Shown in pieces: positions 1-12,768 of a DNA stretch of 64,000 nucleotides. Numbering within the stretch: position 1 is the first letter of the stretch; every line of letters starts with the position of its first letter. The notes beneath the pieces are model-generated. The model worked only from the letters and a program-made list of their open reading frames with translations. It was not told where the DNA came from and ran no database searches. Source of the DNA: Nitratireductor aestuarii (GTDB lineage: Bacteria; Pseudomonadota; Alphaproteobacteria; Rhizobiales; Rhizobiaceae); the NCBI RefSeq assembly GCF_014641695.1, contig NZ_BMIF01000009.1, positions 154,961-218,960 on the forward strand, in the 5' to 3' direction. Made by a program: the position numbers and the translations under genes.

Positions 1-3188
<3,188 letters not shown>

Positions 3189-3329
3189 TCGGGTTCACCA
3201 GAGTTCGACAGGACCCATTTCCTGCCGGCTTTAACGAGTTGTTAATAAAGGGATGTGGCGGGCACGTCCACAAAACTAAAGAACCTGAGCCTTGTGATCC
3301 TTGACATTGGTTAACGGCACACCCAGATT

Positions 3330-3378
3330 TTGTGCACTGCAATATAATGTTGCAATGCACAATTCAGCGCGTTATAGT
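3330..3378 (+). promoter_or_regulatory. Phasin promoter with overlapping dyad operator
   Basis: An imperfect palindrome at 3330-3362 has 13-nt arms (TTGTGCAcTGCAA and TTGCAaTGCACAA, one mismatch) around a 7-nt centre. A promoter-like pair, TTGCAA (3350-3355) and TATAGT (3373-3378) with 17-nt spacing, overlaps the right arm. PhaR-type repressors of phasin genes are known to recognise TGC/GCA-rich dyads, so PhaR binding here is a reasonable inference. Confidence 0.55.
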
Positions 3379-3433
3379 GCCTCTATCAAATGGCGTTAGA
3401 TGTCGCGATGGTAACCAACGAAAGGTTCATACC

Positions 3434-3787
3434 ATGAGCAAGATCAATGAAGGTAACGCAGCGGACCAGGTCAAGTTCGGTCCGGAAGAAGTACGCAGTG
3501 CTTTCGAGAAGTCCCTTGAGAACGCGCAGGCACTGAGCACCGATTTCGCACAGAAGTCGATCGCGATGATGCGCGAGGGCACAGAAGTCGGTCTCGGCCA
3601 GTTCAAGGCTCTGGCAAGCGCGAAGTCCGTATCCGAGCTCATGGAAGTGCAGAGCTCTTTCCTGCGCAAGCAGATCGATTTCGCCACCAGGCAGGCCAAG
3701 GAATTCCAGACCCTCTCCGAGAAGGCGATGAGCGAGTTCACGCAGCCGATGCGCGACGTGTTCTCCACGACGTTCAAATTCCACTAG
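3434..3787 (+). CDS. Phasin family protein
   Basis: A 117-residue, almost wholly helical, amphipathic protein of the phasin_2 type: QKSIAMMREGTEVGLGQFKALASAKSV, then FLRKQIDFATRQAKEFQTLSEKA (shown in pieces: the second helix is residues about 74-97). Phasins coat polyhydroxyalkanoate granules and limit their coalescence. The ATG at 3434 (MSKINEGN) is preferred to upstream in-frame starts because those lie inside the promoter/operator. The gene is monocistronic: its own promoter lies upstream and a strong terminator follows 45 nt after the stop. No PHA synthase or phaR lies in the window. Confidence 0.85.
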   Translation: MSKINEGNAADQVKFGPEEVRSAFEKSLENAQALSTDFAQKSIAMMREGTEVGLGQFKALASAKSVSELMEVQSSFLRKQIDFATRQAKEFQTLSEKAMSEFTQPMRDVFSTTFKFH

Positions 3788-3832
3788 GTGGCGGGCTCAC
3801 TGCCCAATGGCGGTGAGATATTGCTTGGGATG

Positions 3833-3866
3833 GAGGCTGCGGTTCGTTCGAATCGCAGCCTCTTTT
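3833..3866 (+). terminator. Rho-independent terminator of the phasin gene
   Basis: Perfect 9-bp stem GAGGCTGCG (3833-3841) / CGCAGCCTC (3854-3862) followed by TTTT. Confidence 0.85.
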
Positions 3867-4056
3867 CATTTCGGAAGCTGATTCTCCTCACGAAGGCGTG
3901 CGAGCCGGATTTCAGCTGTTCCGACCCTCATGCATCGTGCAGCCGACACGGACATTCCAGGGTTTTTCCAACGGAAAGCAGCGACAATTTCGCTTCTGTG
4001 GTTTGAGGCTCTTGCAAATCAGAACGATTGCCCGTAAGGACGCGGGCAGAAGCCGT

Positions 4057-4133
4057 GCGGTTGTAGCTCAGTTGGTTAGAGCGCAGGATTGTGGCTCCTG
4101 AGGTCGGTGGTTCGAATCCACCCAACCGTACCA
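4057..4133 (+). tRNA. tRNA-His (GTG)
   Basis: Complete 77-nt cloverleaf with encoded CCA and anticodon GTG at 4091-4093. The acceptor stem is GCGGTTG / CAACCGT, giving a G1:U72 pair. The discriminator is A73 and the base before G1 is T, so no genomic G-1 is encoded. This is the alphaproteobacterial departure from the usual G-1:C73 identity of tRNA-His. Confidence 0.97.
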
Positions 4134-4235
4134 CTCGCACCCTTCCCCATCTCCGAAATAGCCGTATCAAGACGCTGCCAACCGGTGGCCGAACTCACGC
4201 GAATCTTGGCCAGAATTCAATCAGATAGGGCGTTT

Positions 4236-5807
4236 TCAGAACAACGAGCCCTGACCGCCCTTGTCGTTTGCGGGGGGCACCTTGCGCGCTGGCGCAGGCT
4301 TCGGCGCAGCTGCCTGGCTGCCCGCAATTGCGGTCGTGCTGCCATCCGCAAACTGGAGGTTCAGCACCTGTCCGGCTGAGATCTCGGCAGCCCTCTTCAG
4401 CGGAAGATTATCCGCATCGCGGACGACGGCGAAACCTCGCTCCAGCACAGCCTGATAGGAAAGCGAATTGACCAAACGTACGTGGTGGTCGAGCTTGGCG
4501 CGATAGGTTCTGATCTGCAGCCCTGCCGCCCGATCGGCTCGGCCGGTGAGTGCGTCGAGACGATCTTTCGCAGAACGGAGACGGTCGACCAGCCCACGGG
4601 GCGTGATCCGCGCAGCATCGCGATCAAGGCGGGTCCGGCGATTGTGCAGCATGTTCTGGTAGACCAGCGGCAGGCGGCTGCCGCACTGGTTCAGGCTGCG
4701 ACGCGATTCGCCCAGACGTAGCGTCAGCGTTGCCGGCGAAAGCCGGATGCTGTCCAGCCTCAGGCGCTTCTTGTGCATCAGCACATCCAGCGCACGGACA
4801 TGGCGGCTCGCGCATTCGTCAAAGTGACGGCGCGGGATGGCGAAGAGCTGGTCGGGCGATGGCATTGCGCGGGCGGTCGAGCGCAACGTGTTCTGTTTGC
4901 GGTCGAATTCGCGCGAAATGGCTCGCTTCAGACGGGCGGAAAGCTGGGCAAGGCCTGCTTCCAGGTCGGCCCTCACCGGCGTCACCATTTCGGCGGCACC
5001 CGTAGGTGTCGGCGCGCGACGGTCGGCCGCCAGGTCTATCAACGTCCAGTCCGTTTCGTGGCCGACGGCGGAGATGACCGGAATCTTCGAATCCGCAACG
5101 GCGCGGACCACTGCTTCGTCGTTGAAGCCCCAAAGGTCCTCGAGGCTGCCGCCACCACGTGCGACGATGATCACGTCGGGGCGCGGAAGGGAAGGGTGAT
5201 CACCGAAGCGGTTGAAACCAGCAACAGCATTCGAGACTTCCATGCCTGTCGTCTCGCCCTGGACGCGTACGGGCCAGACGAGGACGTGCAGCGGATAGCG
5301 ATCGGTGATGCGGTGAATGATGTCGCGGATCACCGCGCCGGTGGGCGAGGTCACCACGCCGATGACGCGGGGCAGGAAGGGCAGGGGCTTCTTGCGCTGT
5401 TCGGCAAAGAGGCCTTCGGCCGCCAAACGGCGCTTGCGCTCTTCCAGAAGCGCCATCAGCGCTCCGGCGCCCGCAGGCTCGAGCTGGTCGATGACGATCT
5501 GATACTTGGACGAACCCGGGAAGGTGGTGAGCTTGCCGGTCGCGATGACCTCAAGCCCTTCCTGCGGCTGGAACTTCAGCCGCGGAAAAGTGCCTTTCCA
5601 GATCACTGCTTCGATGCGGGAGCGGTCATCCTTCAGGGAGAAATAGCAGTGGCCGGAGGTGTGGCGGCCGCGAAAGCCGGAGATCTCACCACGCACGCGG
5701 ACATAGCCGAACGCGTCTTCCACCGTCCGCTTCAGGGCGAGCGAAAGCTCGCTCACCGAAAATTCGGCGGCGTTGGTTCGCGAATCGGTCACTCTCAGCT
5801 CGTCCAT
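4236..5807 (-). CDS. xseA: Exodeoxyribonuclease VII large subunit
   Basis: 523 residues from the ATG at 5807 (MDELRVTDS); a TTG 36 nt further upstream is also in frame but less likely. The N-terminal OB fold ([29 protein letters not shown]) binds single-stranded DNA. The catalytic domain carries the family signatures [17 protein letters not shown] and [21 protein letters not shown]. The C-terminal region is helical, as in XseA. With XseB the enzyme degrades ssDNA to oligonucleotides in mismatch and recombination repair. xseB is not in the window. A LysR gene lies upstream on the same strand. Confidence 0.95.
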   Translation of the reverse strand: MDELRVTDSRTNAAEFSVSELSLALKRTVEDAFGYVRVRGEISGFRGRHTSGHCYFSLKDDRSRIEAVIWKGTFPRLKFQPQEGLEVIATGKLTTFPGSSKYQIVIDQLEPAGAGALMALLEERKRRLAAEGLFAEQRKKPLPFLPRVIGVVTSPTGAVIRDIIHRITDRYPLHVLVWPVRVQGETTGMEVSNAVAGFNRFGDHPSLPRPDVIIVARGGGSLEDLWGFNDEAVVRAVADSKIPVISAVGHETDWTLIDLAADRRAPTPTGAAEMVTPVRADLEAGLAQLSARLKRAISREFDRKQNTLRSTARAMPSPDQLFAIPRRHFDECASRHVRALDVLMHKKRLRLDSIRLSPATLTLRLGESRRSLNQCGSRLPLVYQNMLHNRRTRLDRDAARITPRGLVDRLRSAKDRLDALTGRADRAAGLQIRTYRAKLDHHVRLVNSLSYQAVLERGFAVVRDADNLPLKRAAEISAGQVLNLQFADGSTTAIAGSQAAAPKPAPARKVPPANDKGGQGSLF

Positions 5808-5867
5808 GTCGTGATTGAGCCTCAACGGAGAAGGAACGGTCAAGCAGCGGCGGAAATCAGCGGGGGA

Positions 5868-6821
5868 CTACCATCCCGGAAGGATGTGGTCCGGCCGCAT
5901 GCGCTTTGCCCGCCGCATGTGGCGCATGCCGTTGTTGAAGTCCACGTCCTCGCTCGTTTCAATAAGCGTTGCAGAGATGTTGTCGAGGCTTTCCGTTATA
6001 TGGCGGGCGAAAGCATCCACGACATCCATCTGCGTCGCGGGCCTGCGCAGGATGCCGATGACGCAGTCGGGCAGCGGCGGGAACTCGTCAGCTTCTCCCA
6101 GCACGCGCATGCCCGGGCGCAGCGAACATTCCGGCATGATGGTGATCGCTCCGCCCGACAGCACGGCTGCCGCGATTGCTGTCGCGGAATAGCTCGTAAA
6201 CATGACGCGATAGTCGCGGCCGATCTTGTCCAGCGCAGTGCAGCCATGCTGCCGCCAGGTGCAGGTGGGACGCCCAAACGCCATCGGAAGAACGGCGCGC
6301 CGGTGCGTCTCGTGATTCGCAGAACCAACCCAGAGAAGGGGTTCGCGCCGCACCATCTGCGCTGGCGCATGGTCGGTCACCAGCGCGACGTCGAGCAGTC
6401 CCTGCTGGATCTGCGTGATCAGGTTGACCGTCGGTTCGCAGATGATCGACATTTCTACCCGCGGATTGGAGCGCGAAAAGCGGGTCATGATCTCAGGCAG
6501 GAAACGATCGGCATAGTCGTCCGGCATGCCGATGCGGATGTGGCCTTCAAGGCTCTCCTCATCGAAGGCGGCAAGTGTCTCGCGGTTCAGCCGCAGCAAC
6601 TCGCGCGCGTAGAGCAGAAGCTTTTCGCCGTCGGTGGTGAGGCGGTTGTTGCGCCCGTCCTTTTCGAACAGCGTCTTGCCCAGACGCTCTTCCAGCCGGC
6701 GCATCTGCATGGAGACGGCAGACTGGGTTCGGAACACCTCCTCCGCCGCACGGGTGAAGCTGCCAGTCTCCGTAATCGCTACGAAGGTGCGAAGCTGATC
6801 GAGATCGAGGGGCGTAACCAT
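5868..6821 (-). CDS. LysR family transcriptional regulator
   Basis: 317 residues. The N-terminal winged HTH has the LTTR pattern (LDQLRTFVAITETGSFTRAA, QSAVSMQMRRLEERLGKTLFE), followed by a LysR substrate-binding domain (HIRIGMPDDYADRFLP ... GLLDVALVTD). It is divergent from a DUF1127 gene with about 105 bp between starts. In Brucella and Agrobacterium the LysR protein VtlR controls small DUF1127 genes, so control of its neighbour is a fair inference. This protein is not shown to be VtlR, because the usual trxB neighbour is absent. Confidence 0.9.
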   Translation of the reverse strand: MVTPLDLDQLRTFVAITETGSFTRAAEEVFRTQSAVSMQMRRLEERLGKTLFEKDGRNNRLTTDGEKLLLYARELLRLNRETLAAFDEESLEGHIRIGMPDDYADRFLPEIMTRFSRSNPRVEMSIICEPTVNLITQIQQGLLDVALVTDHAPAQMVRREPLLWVGSANHETHRRAVLPMAFGRPTCTWRQHGCTALDKIGRDYRVMFTSYSATAIAAAVLSGGAITIMPECSLRPGMRVLGEADEFPPLPDCVIGILRRPATQMDVVDAFARHITESLDNISATLIETSEDVDFNNGMRHMRRAKRMRPDHILPGW

Positions 6822-6853
6822 GGCTAGCCTGCATCACCAGTTTTGATGATTAA

Positions 6854-6879
6854 GATTAGAAACATTCGTTCGAATAATC
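6854..6879. promoter_or_regulatory. Candidate LysR operator between divergent genes
   Basis: Within the 105-bp divergent intergenic region, ATTCG-TT-CGAAT (6864-6875) is a perfect short dyad. It is flanked by GATTA (6854-6858) and AATC (6876-6879), which extends the symmetry. The site suits a dimeric LysR protein; no binding data are available from sequence alone. Confidence 0.35.
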
Positions 6880-6926
6880 AATTGGCCTGTGAGACAAGGC
6901 TTCCCGATCTTTCAGGAGGTGGTGTC

Positions 6927-7208
6927 ATGCAGGTTCAACAGAATACCGCAAAGTTGCAACTCGGGGGCGGATCAGAAGGTCTGCTCACCCGGCTCGCGCG
7001 TGTAGTCCGTCATGTCCGCAAGATCATCGCGGGCCGTCTTGCATTGCGTCAGCTGGAAGAATTGGAAGACTGGCAGCTCAGGGATATCGGGGTGAGCCGG
7101 AGGGATATCCACTTTGTGGGTGACCGCTCATGGCTGGACGATCCATCACATCTGCTGAACGAGATCGCGCGTGAGCACGCCAAGCAGATTATCCGGAAGA
7201 CTTCGTGA
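6927..7208 (+). CDS. DUF1127 domain small protein
   Basis: 93 residues from the ATG at 6927. This start is decided by an ideal Shine-Dalgarno AGGAGGTG at 6914-6921. The N-terminal half is basic (LLTRLARVVRHVRKIIAGR). The DUF1127 core follows: RLALRQLEELEDWQLRDIGVSRRDI. Short DUF1127 proteins are abundant in Rhizobiales, and several are linked to RNA metabolism, phosphate/carbon responses or stress. The C-terminal extension of about 30 residues (WLDDPSHLLNEIAREH) is longer than in minimal members. The gene is divergent from a LysR regulator and convergent with yacG. Confidence 0.85.
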   Translation: MQVQQNTAKLQLGGGSEGLLTRLARVVRHVRKIIAGRLALRQLEELEDWQLRDIGVSRRDIHFVGDRSWLDDPSHLLNEIAREHAKQIIRKTS

Positions 7209-7222
7209 GAGAAGTCGCCAAG

Positions 7223-7261
7223 TCCCCCTTCGCAGTTCGACATGCTCACCATGAAGGGGGA
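7223..7261. terminator. Hairpin between convergent DUF1127 and yacG genes
   Basis: Inverted repeat CCCCCTTC (7224-7231) / GAAGGGGG (7253-7260) with a 21-nt loop and no clear T-tract. It may end transcription in either direction or be an intergenic palindrome. Confidence 0.4.
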
Positions 7262-7266
7262 GAGGC

Positions 7267-7458
7267 CTATTCCTCGTCCGCTTCCTCTTCAGGGCGGACG
7301 GGGATTGCATAGGAGCCGGAGAGCCAGCGGTTCAGGTCGACATCCTTGCAACGTCCCGAACAGAACGGGAAGAACTGCCGTTCCGAAGGCCTGCCGCATT
7401 CCGGGCAGGCGCGCTTCGGGCGCAGGGGGACGACCTTGTCATTCTTGCTGTCAATCAT
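7267..7458 (-). CDS. yacG: DNA gyrase inhibitor YacG (zinc ribbon)
   Basis: 63 residues. A four-cysteine zinc knuckle, CPEC (18-21) and CSGRC (33-37), is followed by [16 protein letters not shown], the YacG hallmark, and an acidic tail. In E. coli YacG binds GyrB and inhibits gyrase. The gene is last in the infA-maf-yacG set; only 3 bp separate it from the maf stop, which indicates co-transcription and probably linked translation. Confidence 0.92.
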   Translation of the reverse strand: MIDSKNDKVVPLRPKRACPECGRPSERQFFPFCSGRCKDVDLNRWLSGSYAIPVRPEEEADEE

Positions 7459-7461
7459 TCG

Positions 7462-8091
7462 TCATACACGATCTGGCGAAAGCCAGTTCTGATGCACCTT
7501 GTAGCCATCTGCAGTCAGCAGACCCAGGGTCTCGTAAAGCGGGAGCCCGACAACGTTGGTGTAGGATCCGGCGAGACGAACCACGAAACACCCTGCGAGC
7601 CCCTGAATGGCGTAGCCCCCGGCCTTGCCGCGCCATTCACCTGCTTCCAGATATAGGTTCAATTCTTCGCTGGACAAACGCTTGAAGCGCACACGGGTTT
7701 CAACGACCTTCTGGCGAACCTTGCCGGAAGGCGTGATCAGGCAGACGCCCGTGTAGACCCGGTGTGCGCGGCCTGACAGCAGTCGCAGGCAGTTCGCCGC
7801 ATCCTCACGCGTTTCCGCCTTGGGCAGAATCCGCCGGCCCACCGACACGACCGTATCGGCACCCAGGATGAAGCTGGTTTCGGCCTCATTGTCCTTCTTC
7901 AGGCGCGCGAACGCCCGCTCCGCCTTGCCGTGGCTCAGGCGCTTGGCGAGCGAGCGGGGATGCTCCGCCCGCAGGGGCGTTTCATCAATGTCTGTGGGGA
8001 TAAGGCGATCAGGCTCGATGCCAGCCTGCTGAAGAAGCTCAACGCGCCGCGGCGACCCGGAGGCCAGGACAAGGCGATAGGTGGCACTCAT
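7462..8091 (-). CDS. maf: Maf-type nucleoside triphosphate pyrophosphatase
   Basis: 209 residues, typical of Maf. Motifs: [12 protein letters not shown] at the N-terminus (phosphate/nucleotide loop), ILGADTVV with the catalytic Asp, then [12 protein letters not shown] and [10 protein letters not shown]. Maf proteins hydrolyse non-canonical or canonical NTPs to NMP plus pyrophosphate and act in house-cleaning or division control. The gene lies between infA and yacG on the same strand, an arrangement conserved in Rhizobiales. Confidence 0.93.
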   Translation of the reverse strand: MSATYRLVLASGSPRRVELLQQAGIEPDRLIPTDIDETPLRAEHPRSLAKRLSHGKAERAFARLKKDNEAETSFILGADTVVSVGRRILPKAETREDAANCLRLLSGRAHRVYTGVCLITPSGKVRQKVVETRVRFKRLSSEELNLYLEAGEWRGKAGGYAIQGLAGCFVVRLAGSYTNVVGLPLYETLGLLTADGYKVHQNWLSPDRV

Positions 8092-8113
8092 GATGATCCC
8101 GGCGCCGCGTCGG

Positions 8114-8332
8114 TTACTTGAAGCGATACGTGATGCGGCCCTTGCTCAGGTCGTACGGCGTCATCTCCACCAGAACCTTGTCACCCGTCAGAACGCGGAT
8201 GCGGTTCTTGCGCATGCGGCCAGCCGTATGAGCAATGATCTCGTGATCGTTTTCGAGCTTGACCCGGAACATAGCGTTGGGCAGCAATTCAGTAACTACA
8301 CCCGGAAATTCGAGGACTTCTTCCTTCGGCAT
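8114..8332 (-). CDS. infA: Translation initiation factor IF-1
   Basis: 72 residues, the standard length, forming a single S1/OB fold: [40 protein letters not shown] and a C-terminal [12 protein letters not shown]. It binds the ribosomal A site during initiation. A ribosome-binding site (AGAAGG) lies 6 nt before the ATG at 8332. It heads infA-maf-yacG; about 195 bp separate it from the upstream phosphatase gene, so it may have its own promoter. Confidence 0.97.
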   Translation of the reverse strand: MPKEEVLEFPGVVTELLPNAMFRVKLENDHEIIAHTAGRMRKNRIRVLTGDKVLVEMTPYDLSKGRITYRFK

Positions 8333-8527
8333 CCCATACCTTCTTTTGTGTCAGAAAAATCAGGCACACCAACAGCCGCTGTGGTAACCCACGCGGCACC
8401 CTGGGACCCGAATTGGAGCGGAACCTAAACCATCCGCTTCCATTTGTGAACCGTGTTGTTGCAGTTCAAGCAATTCTGCGGATTTGGCGGCATCTTTTGA
8501 CGCTCGTACACAGCCCGGAACGTCTGG

Positions 8528-9013
8528 TTAGCTGCCGCTGAACCGCCTTGCGATGTTATCCTTCAAATATTCGCGAAGTTCACGGTAGGCGGCGAGGATC
8601 TGGTCGCGAGTGCCTTCAACGACGGATGGATCGAAGGTGGGCCAATATTCCACCTCCACCGCGTGGGTCCTGGTCAGTTCCATTGCGCGGTGGTGGGCTT
8701 CCGGCGACAGCGTAATGATCAGGTCGAAATAGCTGTCTTCCAGCTCCTCGAAGCGCTGCGGCATGCGCTCGCCGAGCGACAGGTTCTCCTCGGCCAACAC
8801 TTTGTCAACGAAGGGGTCACGCTCGCCGGGCTTCACACCGGCCGACGTTACGAAGGTGGTTGCGGGCAGGTTCTTGCGGGCGAGAAGCTCCGCCATCGGC
8901 GAGCGGATGGAGTTGCGCCCGCAAAGAAAGAGAATGGAGCGGGGAGGCGGGCGGCTTGCCGTCTCTTCCGTTTGGCTCATCACAGGATTGGCTGAACGGT
9001 CCGTTCCTGCCAT
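8528..9013 (-). CDS. Low-molecular-weight phosphatase / ArsC-like protein
   Basis: 161 residues. The N-terminal P-loop CGRNSIRSP fits the CX5R(S/T) signature of LMW protein-tyrosine phosphatases and thioredoxin-coupled arsenate reductases. A C-terminal WPTFDPS supplies the general-acid Asp-Pro of this family. The ATG at 9013 directly abuts the TGA of the UPF0262 gene; an internal ATG (residue 12) is an alternative. The place in the hisD-UPF0262-infA block is conserved in rhizobia. Whether it acts on phosphotyrosine or arsenate cannot be told from sequence. Confidence 0.85.
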   Translation of the reverse strand: MAGTDRSANPVMSQTEETASRPPPRSILFLCGRNSIRSPMAELLARKNLPATTFVTSAGVKPGERDPFVDKVLAEENLSLGERMPQRFEELEDSYFDLIITLSPEAHHRAMELTRTHAVEVEYWPTFDPSVVEGTRDQILAAYRELREYLKDNIARRFSGS

Positions 9014-9502
9014 TCACGAGCCTCGCCAATGCAGCACGCACACAAGCGTGAAAAGCCTGCGCGCCGTGTCGAAATCAAGTTCGATCTTTCCTTTGAGGCG
9101 GTCCTGCAACAGCTGGGAGCCTTCGTTGTGAAGGCCGCGCCGACCCATGTCGATCGCCTCGATCTGGCTCGGCGACGCCGAACGGATCGCCTGGTAATAG
9201 CTTTCGCAGATCATGAAATAGTCGCGCACGATCCGCTTGAAGGGTGAAAGCGACAGGATGTGCGTGACGACTTCCTCGTCACTCTCCCGCGCTATGCGCA
9301 GCACAAGGCGCTTCTCGACCAGCGAGATGCGCAGCTTGTACGGGCCGCCCGCCTCGTCACCCAGTGGACAGAAGCTGTTTTCCTCCACCAGGTCGAAGAT
9401 GGCGACCGCCCGTTCGTGCTCGATGTCCGGCGGAGCCCGGCCGATGGTCTCGTCCAGCTCGACGTCTATCAGGCGCGCCTTGCCGGGGTCCGGTGCTCCC
9501 AT
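9014..9502 (-). CDS. UPF0262 family protein
   Basis: 162 residues of the uncharacterised UPF0262 family, limited to alphaproteobacteria and almost always downstream of hisD. Conserved stretches include [12 protein letters not shown] near the start and [20 protein letters not shown] in the middle. There is no signal peptide or membrane segment. It is 8 bp downstream of hisD and abuts the phosphatase gene, so all three are probably one transcript. Function unknown. Confidence 0.88.
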   Translation of the reverse strand: MGAPDPGKARLIDVELDETIGRAPPDIEHERAVAIFDLVEENSFCPLGDEAGGPYKLRISLVEKRLVLRIARESDEEVVTHILSLSPFKRIVRDYFMICESYYQAIRSASPSQIEAIDMGRRGLHNEGSQLLQDRLKGKIELDFDTARRLFTLVCVLHWRGS

Positions 9503-9510
9503 GGCTCGCC

Positions 9511-10803
9511 TTACGCGTTCAACCGTATGGAAACGGACCGCGCATGTGCATCAAGCCCTTCCGCACGACCCAAAGCGATTGCCGCAGGGCCGATGGCGCG
9601 CAGCTGATCGGGACCGGCTTTCAGGAGCGACATGCGCTTCATGAAGTCGAGCACGCCGAGACCGGAGGAGAAGCGTGCCGAACGTGCCGTTGGCAGCACG
9701 TGGTTGGAGCCCGCCACATAGTCGCCCAAGGCTTCCGGCGTGTAGCGACCGATGAAGACGGCGCCGGCGTTGCGGATCTTCAAGACCAGCTTCTCGGCCA
9801 CGTCCGTTGCCAGCTCCAGGTGCTCCGGCGCGATCCGGTCGATCAGGGCGGGGGCTTCCTCAAGGCCGTTCAGCAGGATGATGGCGCCGAAGTCGCGCCA
9901 GCTGGCGGAAGCGATCTCAGCCCTCGGCAGGGTCTCAAGCTGCTTCTGCACCGCTTCTTCCACAGCGTCCGCAAAGGCGGCGTCCGTGGTCATCAGGATC
10001 GATTGCGCGGCGCTGTCGTGCTCAGCCTGCGCAAGAAGATCGGCGGCGATCCAGGCCGGATCATTGTCCGGGTCGGCCACAACGAGAACCTCGGATGGTC
10101 CGGCGATCATGTCGATGCCCACCTTGCCAAAGACCTGGCGCTTTGCAGCGGCCACATAGGCATTGCCGGGACCGACGATCTTGTCCACGGCTGGAATCGT
10201 CTCGGTGCCATAGGCAAGAGCAGCAACAGCCTGCGCGCCACCGATGCGGAAGATGTCCGTCACGCCTGCAATGTCGGCCGCCACGAGAACCAGCGGGTTC
10301 AGCTCGCCGTCCGGCGTAGGCACGGTCATGACAATGCGCTTCACACCGGCGACACGCGCGGGCACGGCGTTCATCAGAACGGAGCTCGGATAGCTCGCCA
10401 GTCCGCCAGGTACATAGATGCCGACAGTGTGGATCGCGGTCCAGCGCCAGCCGAGTTCAACGCCGGCATCATCGCGATAGCGCAGGTCCGACGGCAGCTG
10501 GCGGGAGTGATGCGCCTCAATGCGCTCACGGGCGATCTTCAGCGCTTCCAGCGTCGGCTTGTCGACAGCCTCGTAGGCAGCGGCGATTTCTTCCGCCGAG
10601 ATGCGCAGGCCGTTCACGGAAGGGTCGAAGCGATCAAAGCGGCGCGTGTAGTCGATGACGGCAGCGTCACCTTCCTCGCGGACGCGCGCGATCACTTCGG
10701 CGACAACAGCGCCAACCTCTTCGGAAACCTCACGCTTCGTGGCCAGCAGCTCGGTAAATAGCGCTTCGAAATTGCCGTCGGCCGTGGAGAGCCTGATGCT
10801 CAT
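9511..10803 (-). CDS. hisD: Histidinol dehydrogenase
   Basis: 430 residues, full length. HisD oxidises L-histidinol to L-histidine in two NAD-dependent steps with a bound zinc ion. Visible motifs: [31 protein letters not shown], the signature region [15 protein letters not shown], the catalytic EHLEL and the zinc-ligand segment GSNHVLPT. The ATG at 10803 has AGGAAGG upstream. DUF2948 lies 12 bp upstream and UPF0262 8 bp downstream, so it sits in the middle of an operon. No other his genes are present. Confidence 0.97.
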   Translation of the reverse strand: MSIRLSTADGNFEALFTELLATKREVSEEVGAVVAEVIARVREEGDAAVIDYTRRFDRFDPSVNGLRISAEEIAAAYEAVDKPTLEALKIARERIEAHHSRQLPSDLRYRDDAGVELGWRWTAIHTVGIYVPGGLASYPSSVLMNAVPARVAGVKRIVMTVPTPDGELNPLVLVAADIAGVTDIFRIGGAQAVAALAYGTETIPAVDKIVGPGNAYVAAAKRQVFGKVGIDMIAGPSEVLVVADPDNDPAWIAADLLAQAEHDSAAQSILMTTDAAFADAVEEAVQKQLETLPRAEIASASWRDFGAIILLNGLEEAPALIDRIAPEHLELATDVAEKLVLKIRNAGAVFIGRYTPEALGDYVAGSNHVLPTARSARFSSGLGVLDFMKRMSLLKAGPDQLRAIGPAAIALGRAEGLDAHARSVSIRLNA

Positions 10804-10815
10804 GAATTGTCCTTC

Positions 10816-11256
10816 CTAATCGTCGTGGCGCGGGAGCGACGAGGTTTCCCAGGCGGCACCCGTATCGGCAAGCCTGGCCTCAATGCATTCCACATCCAGT
10901 GAAAGCGCCGCATCGCCCGAAAATACAAGCTCGATTGTGCCCGACGGGGGCTCTCCCTTGATGAAATTCACCGTCAGCAGGGAAAGAATCTCACCCGGCT
11001 TACCCTTGTCGATACCGCGGGAGCGAACCGTCATTACGCGGCCGAAATGCAGGATACTTTGATGACGCTCGTACGTGGGCTTACGGAAAAGCCGCTTCTG
11101 CTGCCGCTCCCAGGCGAACCGGTTCATCGGGATGACGAACTGTTTCTGCCGGGGATGGAATACCAGATCACCTACCTTGATGACCGCATCCTGCACGTGG
11201 GCCGCTACAATCTTGAGATCGTCCTGATCAAATGCAACCAGCTTCAGAAAATCCAT
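10816..11256 (-). CDS. DUF2948 family protein
   Basis: 146 residues of DUF2948, a small soluble alphaproteobacterial family (LVAFDQDDLKIVAAHVQDA; FVIPMNRFAWE). In Rhizobiales it is located between murA and hisD, as here. No catalytic motif is recognisable. The stop is 12 bp before hisD, indicating co-transcription. Function unknown. Confidence 0.85.
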   Translation of the reverse strand: MDFLKLVAFDQDDLKIVAAHVQDAVIKVGDLVFHPRQKQFVIPMNRFAWERQQKRLFRKPTYERHQSILHFGRVMTVRSRGIDKGKPGEILSLLTVNFIKGEPPSGTIELVFSGDAALSLDVECIEARLADTGAAWETSSLPRHDD

Positions 11257-11369
11257 CAGCGACGCTCATCCTAACCGGTACAATCAAGCTCAACTGCAAC
11301 CCCACCGCAACTCGACTGGGGCAACCTCGATGAGGCACCCCAACGGGTTCCCACGGAAGGGCCGTCACG

Positions 11370-12659
11370 TCAAGCGGAGATGCGTTCGATCTCGGCGCCG
11401 CAGTTCGACAGCTTCTCTTCCAGCCGCTCGAAGCCGCGGTCAAGGTGATAGACGCGGTTGACCGTCGTCTCGCCTTCGGCTGCCAGTCCGGCAATGACGA
11501 GCGAGACGGAGGCGCGCAGGTCCGTTGCCATAACGGGAGCGCCCTTCAAGCGTTCCACGCCCTCGACGATAGCCGTCTGGCCGTCGAGCTTGATGTTTGC
11601 GCCGAGGCGGGCCAGCTCCTGCACGTGCATGAAGCGATTCTCGAAGATGGTCTCGGTGATGCGCGACTTGCCCTTGGCCTTGGTCATCAGCGCCATGAAC
11701 TGCGCCTGCAGGTCCGTGGGGAAGCCCGGGAACGGCTCCGTCGTTACATCAACAGCCTCGACGCCCGCACCATTGCGGCGGACACGGATGCCGGAATTCG
11801 TGGTGGTGATTTCCGTACCGGTGCGTGCCAGAACCTGCAGCGCATTCTCAAGCAGGTCAGCGCGTGCGCCTTCCAGCAGCACGTCGCCGCCGGTCATGGC
11901 GACAGCCATAGCATAGGTGCCGGTCTCGATTCGGTCCGGAATGATTCTGTGCCGGGCACCGGAGAGCGAGGCAACGCCGTCGATGACGATGGTTGACGTG
12001 CCCGCGCCCCGGATCTTCGCGCCCATGGCATTGAGGCAATCCGCGAGGTTTACCACTTCTGGTTCCTGGGCGGCGTTTTCCAGAATCGTCTGGCCGTGGG
12101 CGAGCGAAGCCGCCATCAGCATGACGTGAGTCGCGCCGACGGAAACCTTGGGGAAACGGTAGCGAGCACCGATCAAACCCTTTCGGGCTTTCGTGACGAC
12201 ATAGCCGTTCTCAATGTCGATCTCCGCGCCGAGCGCCATCAGACCATCGATGAAGAGATCGACCGGGCGCGTGCCGATGGCGCAGCCGCCGGGCAGCGAG
12301 ACGCGGGCTTCGCCCATGCGGGCCAGCAGCGGACCGATGACCCAGAAGCTCGCCCGCATCTTAGAGACGAGTTCATAGGGCGCGACCGTGTCGACGATGC
12401 TGCGCGCGGTGAAATGGATCGTGCGCGAATAGCCCTTGTCCTGATTCTCCCGCCTTCCATTGACGGAATAATCGACACCATGGTTGCCGAGGATCCGGAT
12501 CAGCTGTTCCACATCCGCCAGATGCGGCACGTTTTCCAGGGTCAACGTGTCGTCGGTCAGCAGCGACGCAATCATGAGCGGGAGGGCAGCATTCTTTGCT
12601 CCCGAAATCGGGATGATTCCGTTCAGGACATTGCCGCCGCGGATGCGAATTCGATCCAT
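11370..12659 (-). CDS. murA: UDP-N-acetylglucosamine 1-carboxyvinyltransferase
   Basis: 429 residues. MurA transfers enolpyruvate from PEP to UDP-GlcNAc, the first committed step of peptidoglycan synthesis. The N-terminus has the conserved [16 protein letters not shown], and the fosfomycin-sensitive active-site Cys lies in [14 protein letters not shown]. Further family features are [14 protein letters not shown] and [16 protein letters not shown]. The gene is upstream of DUF2948-hisD but separated by 113 bp, so it may be transcribed separately. Confidence 0.97.
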   Translation of the reverse strand: MDRIRIRGGNVLNGIIPISGAKNAALPLMIASLLTDDTLTLENVPHLADVEQLIRILGNHGVDYSVNGRRENQDKGYSRTIHFTARSIVDTVAPYELVSKMRASFWVIGPLLARMGEARVSLPGGCAIGTRPVDLFIDGLMALGAEIDIENGYVVTKARKGLIGARYRFPKVSVGATHVMLMAASLAHGQTILENAAQEPEVVNLADCLNAMGAKIRGAGTSTIVIDGVASLSGARHRIIPDRIETGTYAMAVAMTGGDVLLEGARADLLENALQVLARTGTEITTTNSGIRVRRNGAGVEAVDVTTEPFPGFPTDLQAQFMALMTKAKGKSRITETIFENRFMHVQELARLGANIKLDGQTAIVEGVERLKGAPVMATDLRASVSLVIAGLAAEGETTVNRVYHLDRGFERLEEKLSNCGAEIERISA

Positions 12660-12768
12660 TCTTCAATCTCTTTCCAGCTGGCGCCGAGGGCGCGCAAGAC
12701 GAACGTTCCTAGAGCATGCGACAGCTGCGTTCAACCCGTGCCGTAAACCATGCGCTGTTGGGCTGCAC

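Noticed and set aside
4773..6827. Very long plus-strand open frame (about 680 codons) across xseA and the LysR gene
   Set aside because: It is antisense to two well-recognised genes and results from high GC content; its translation has no domain or start context.
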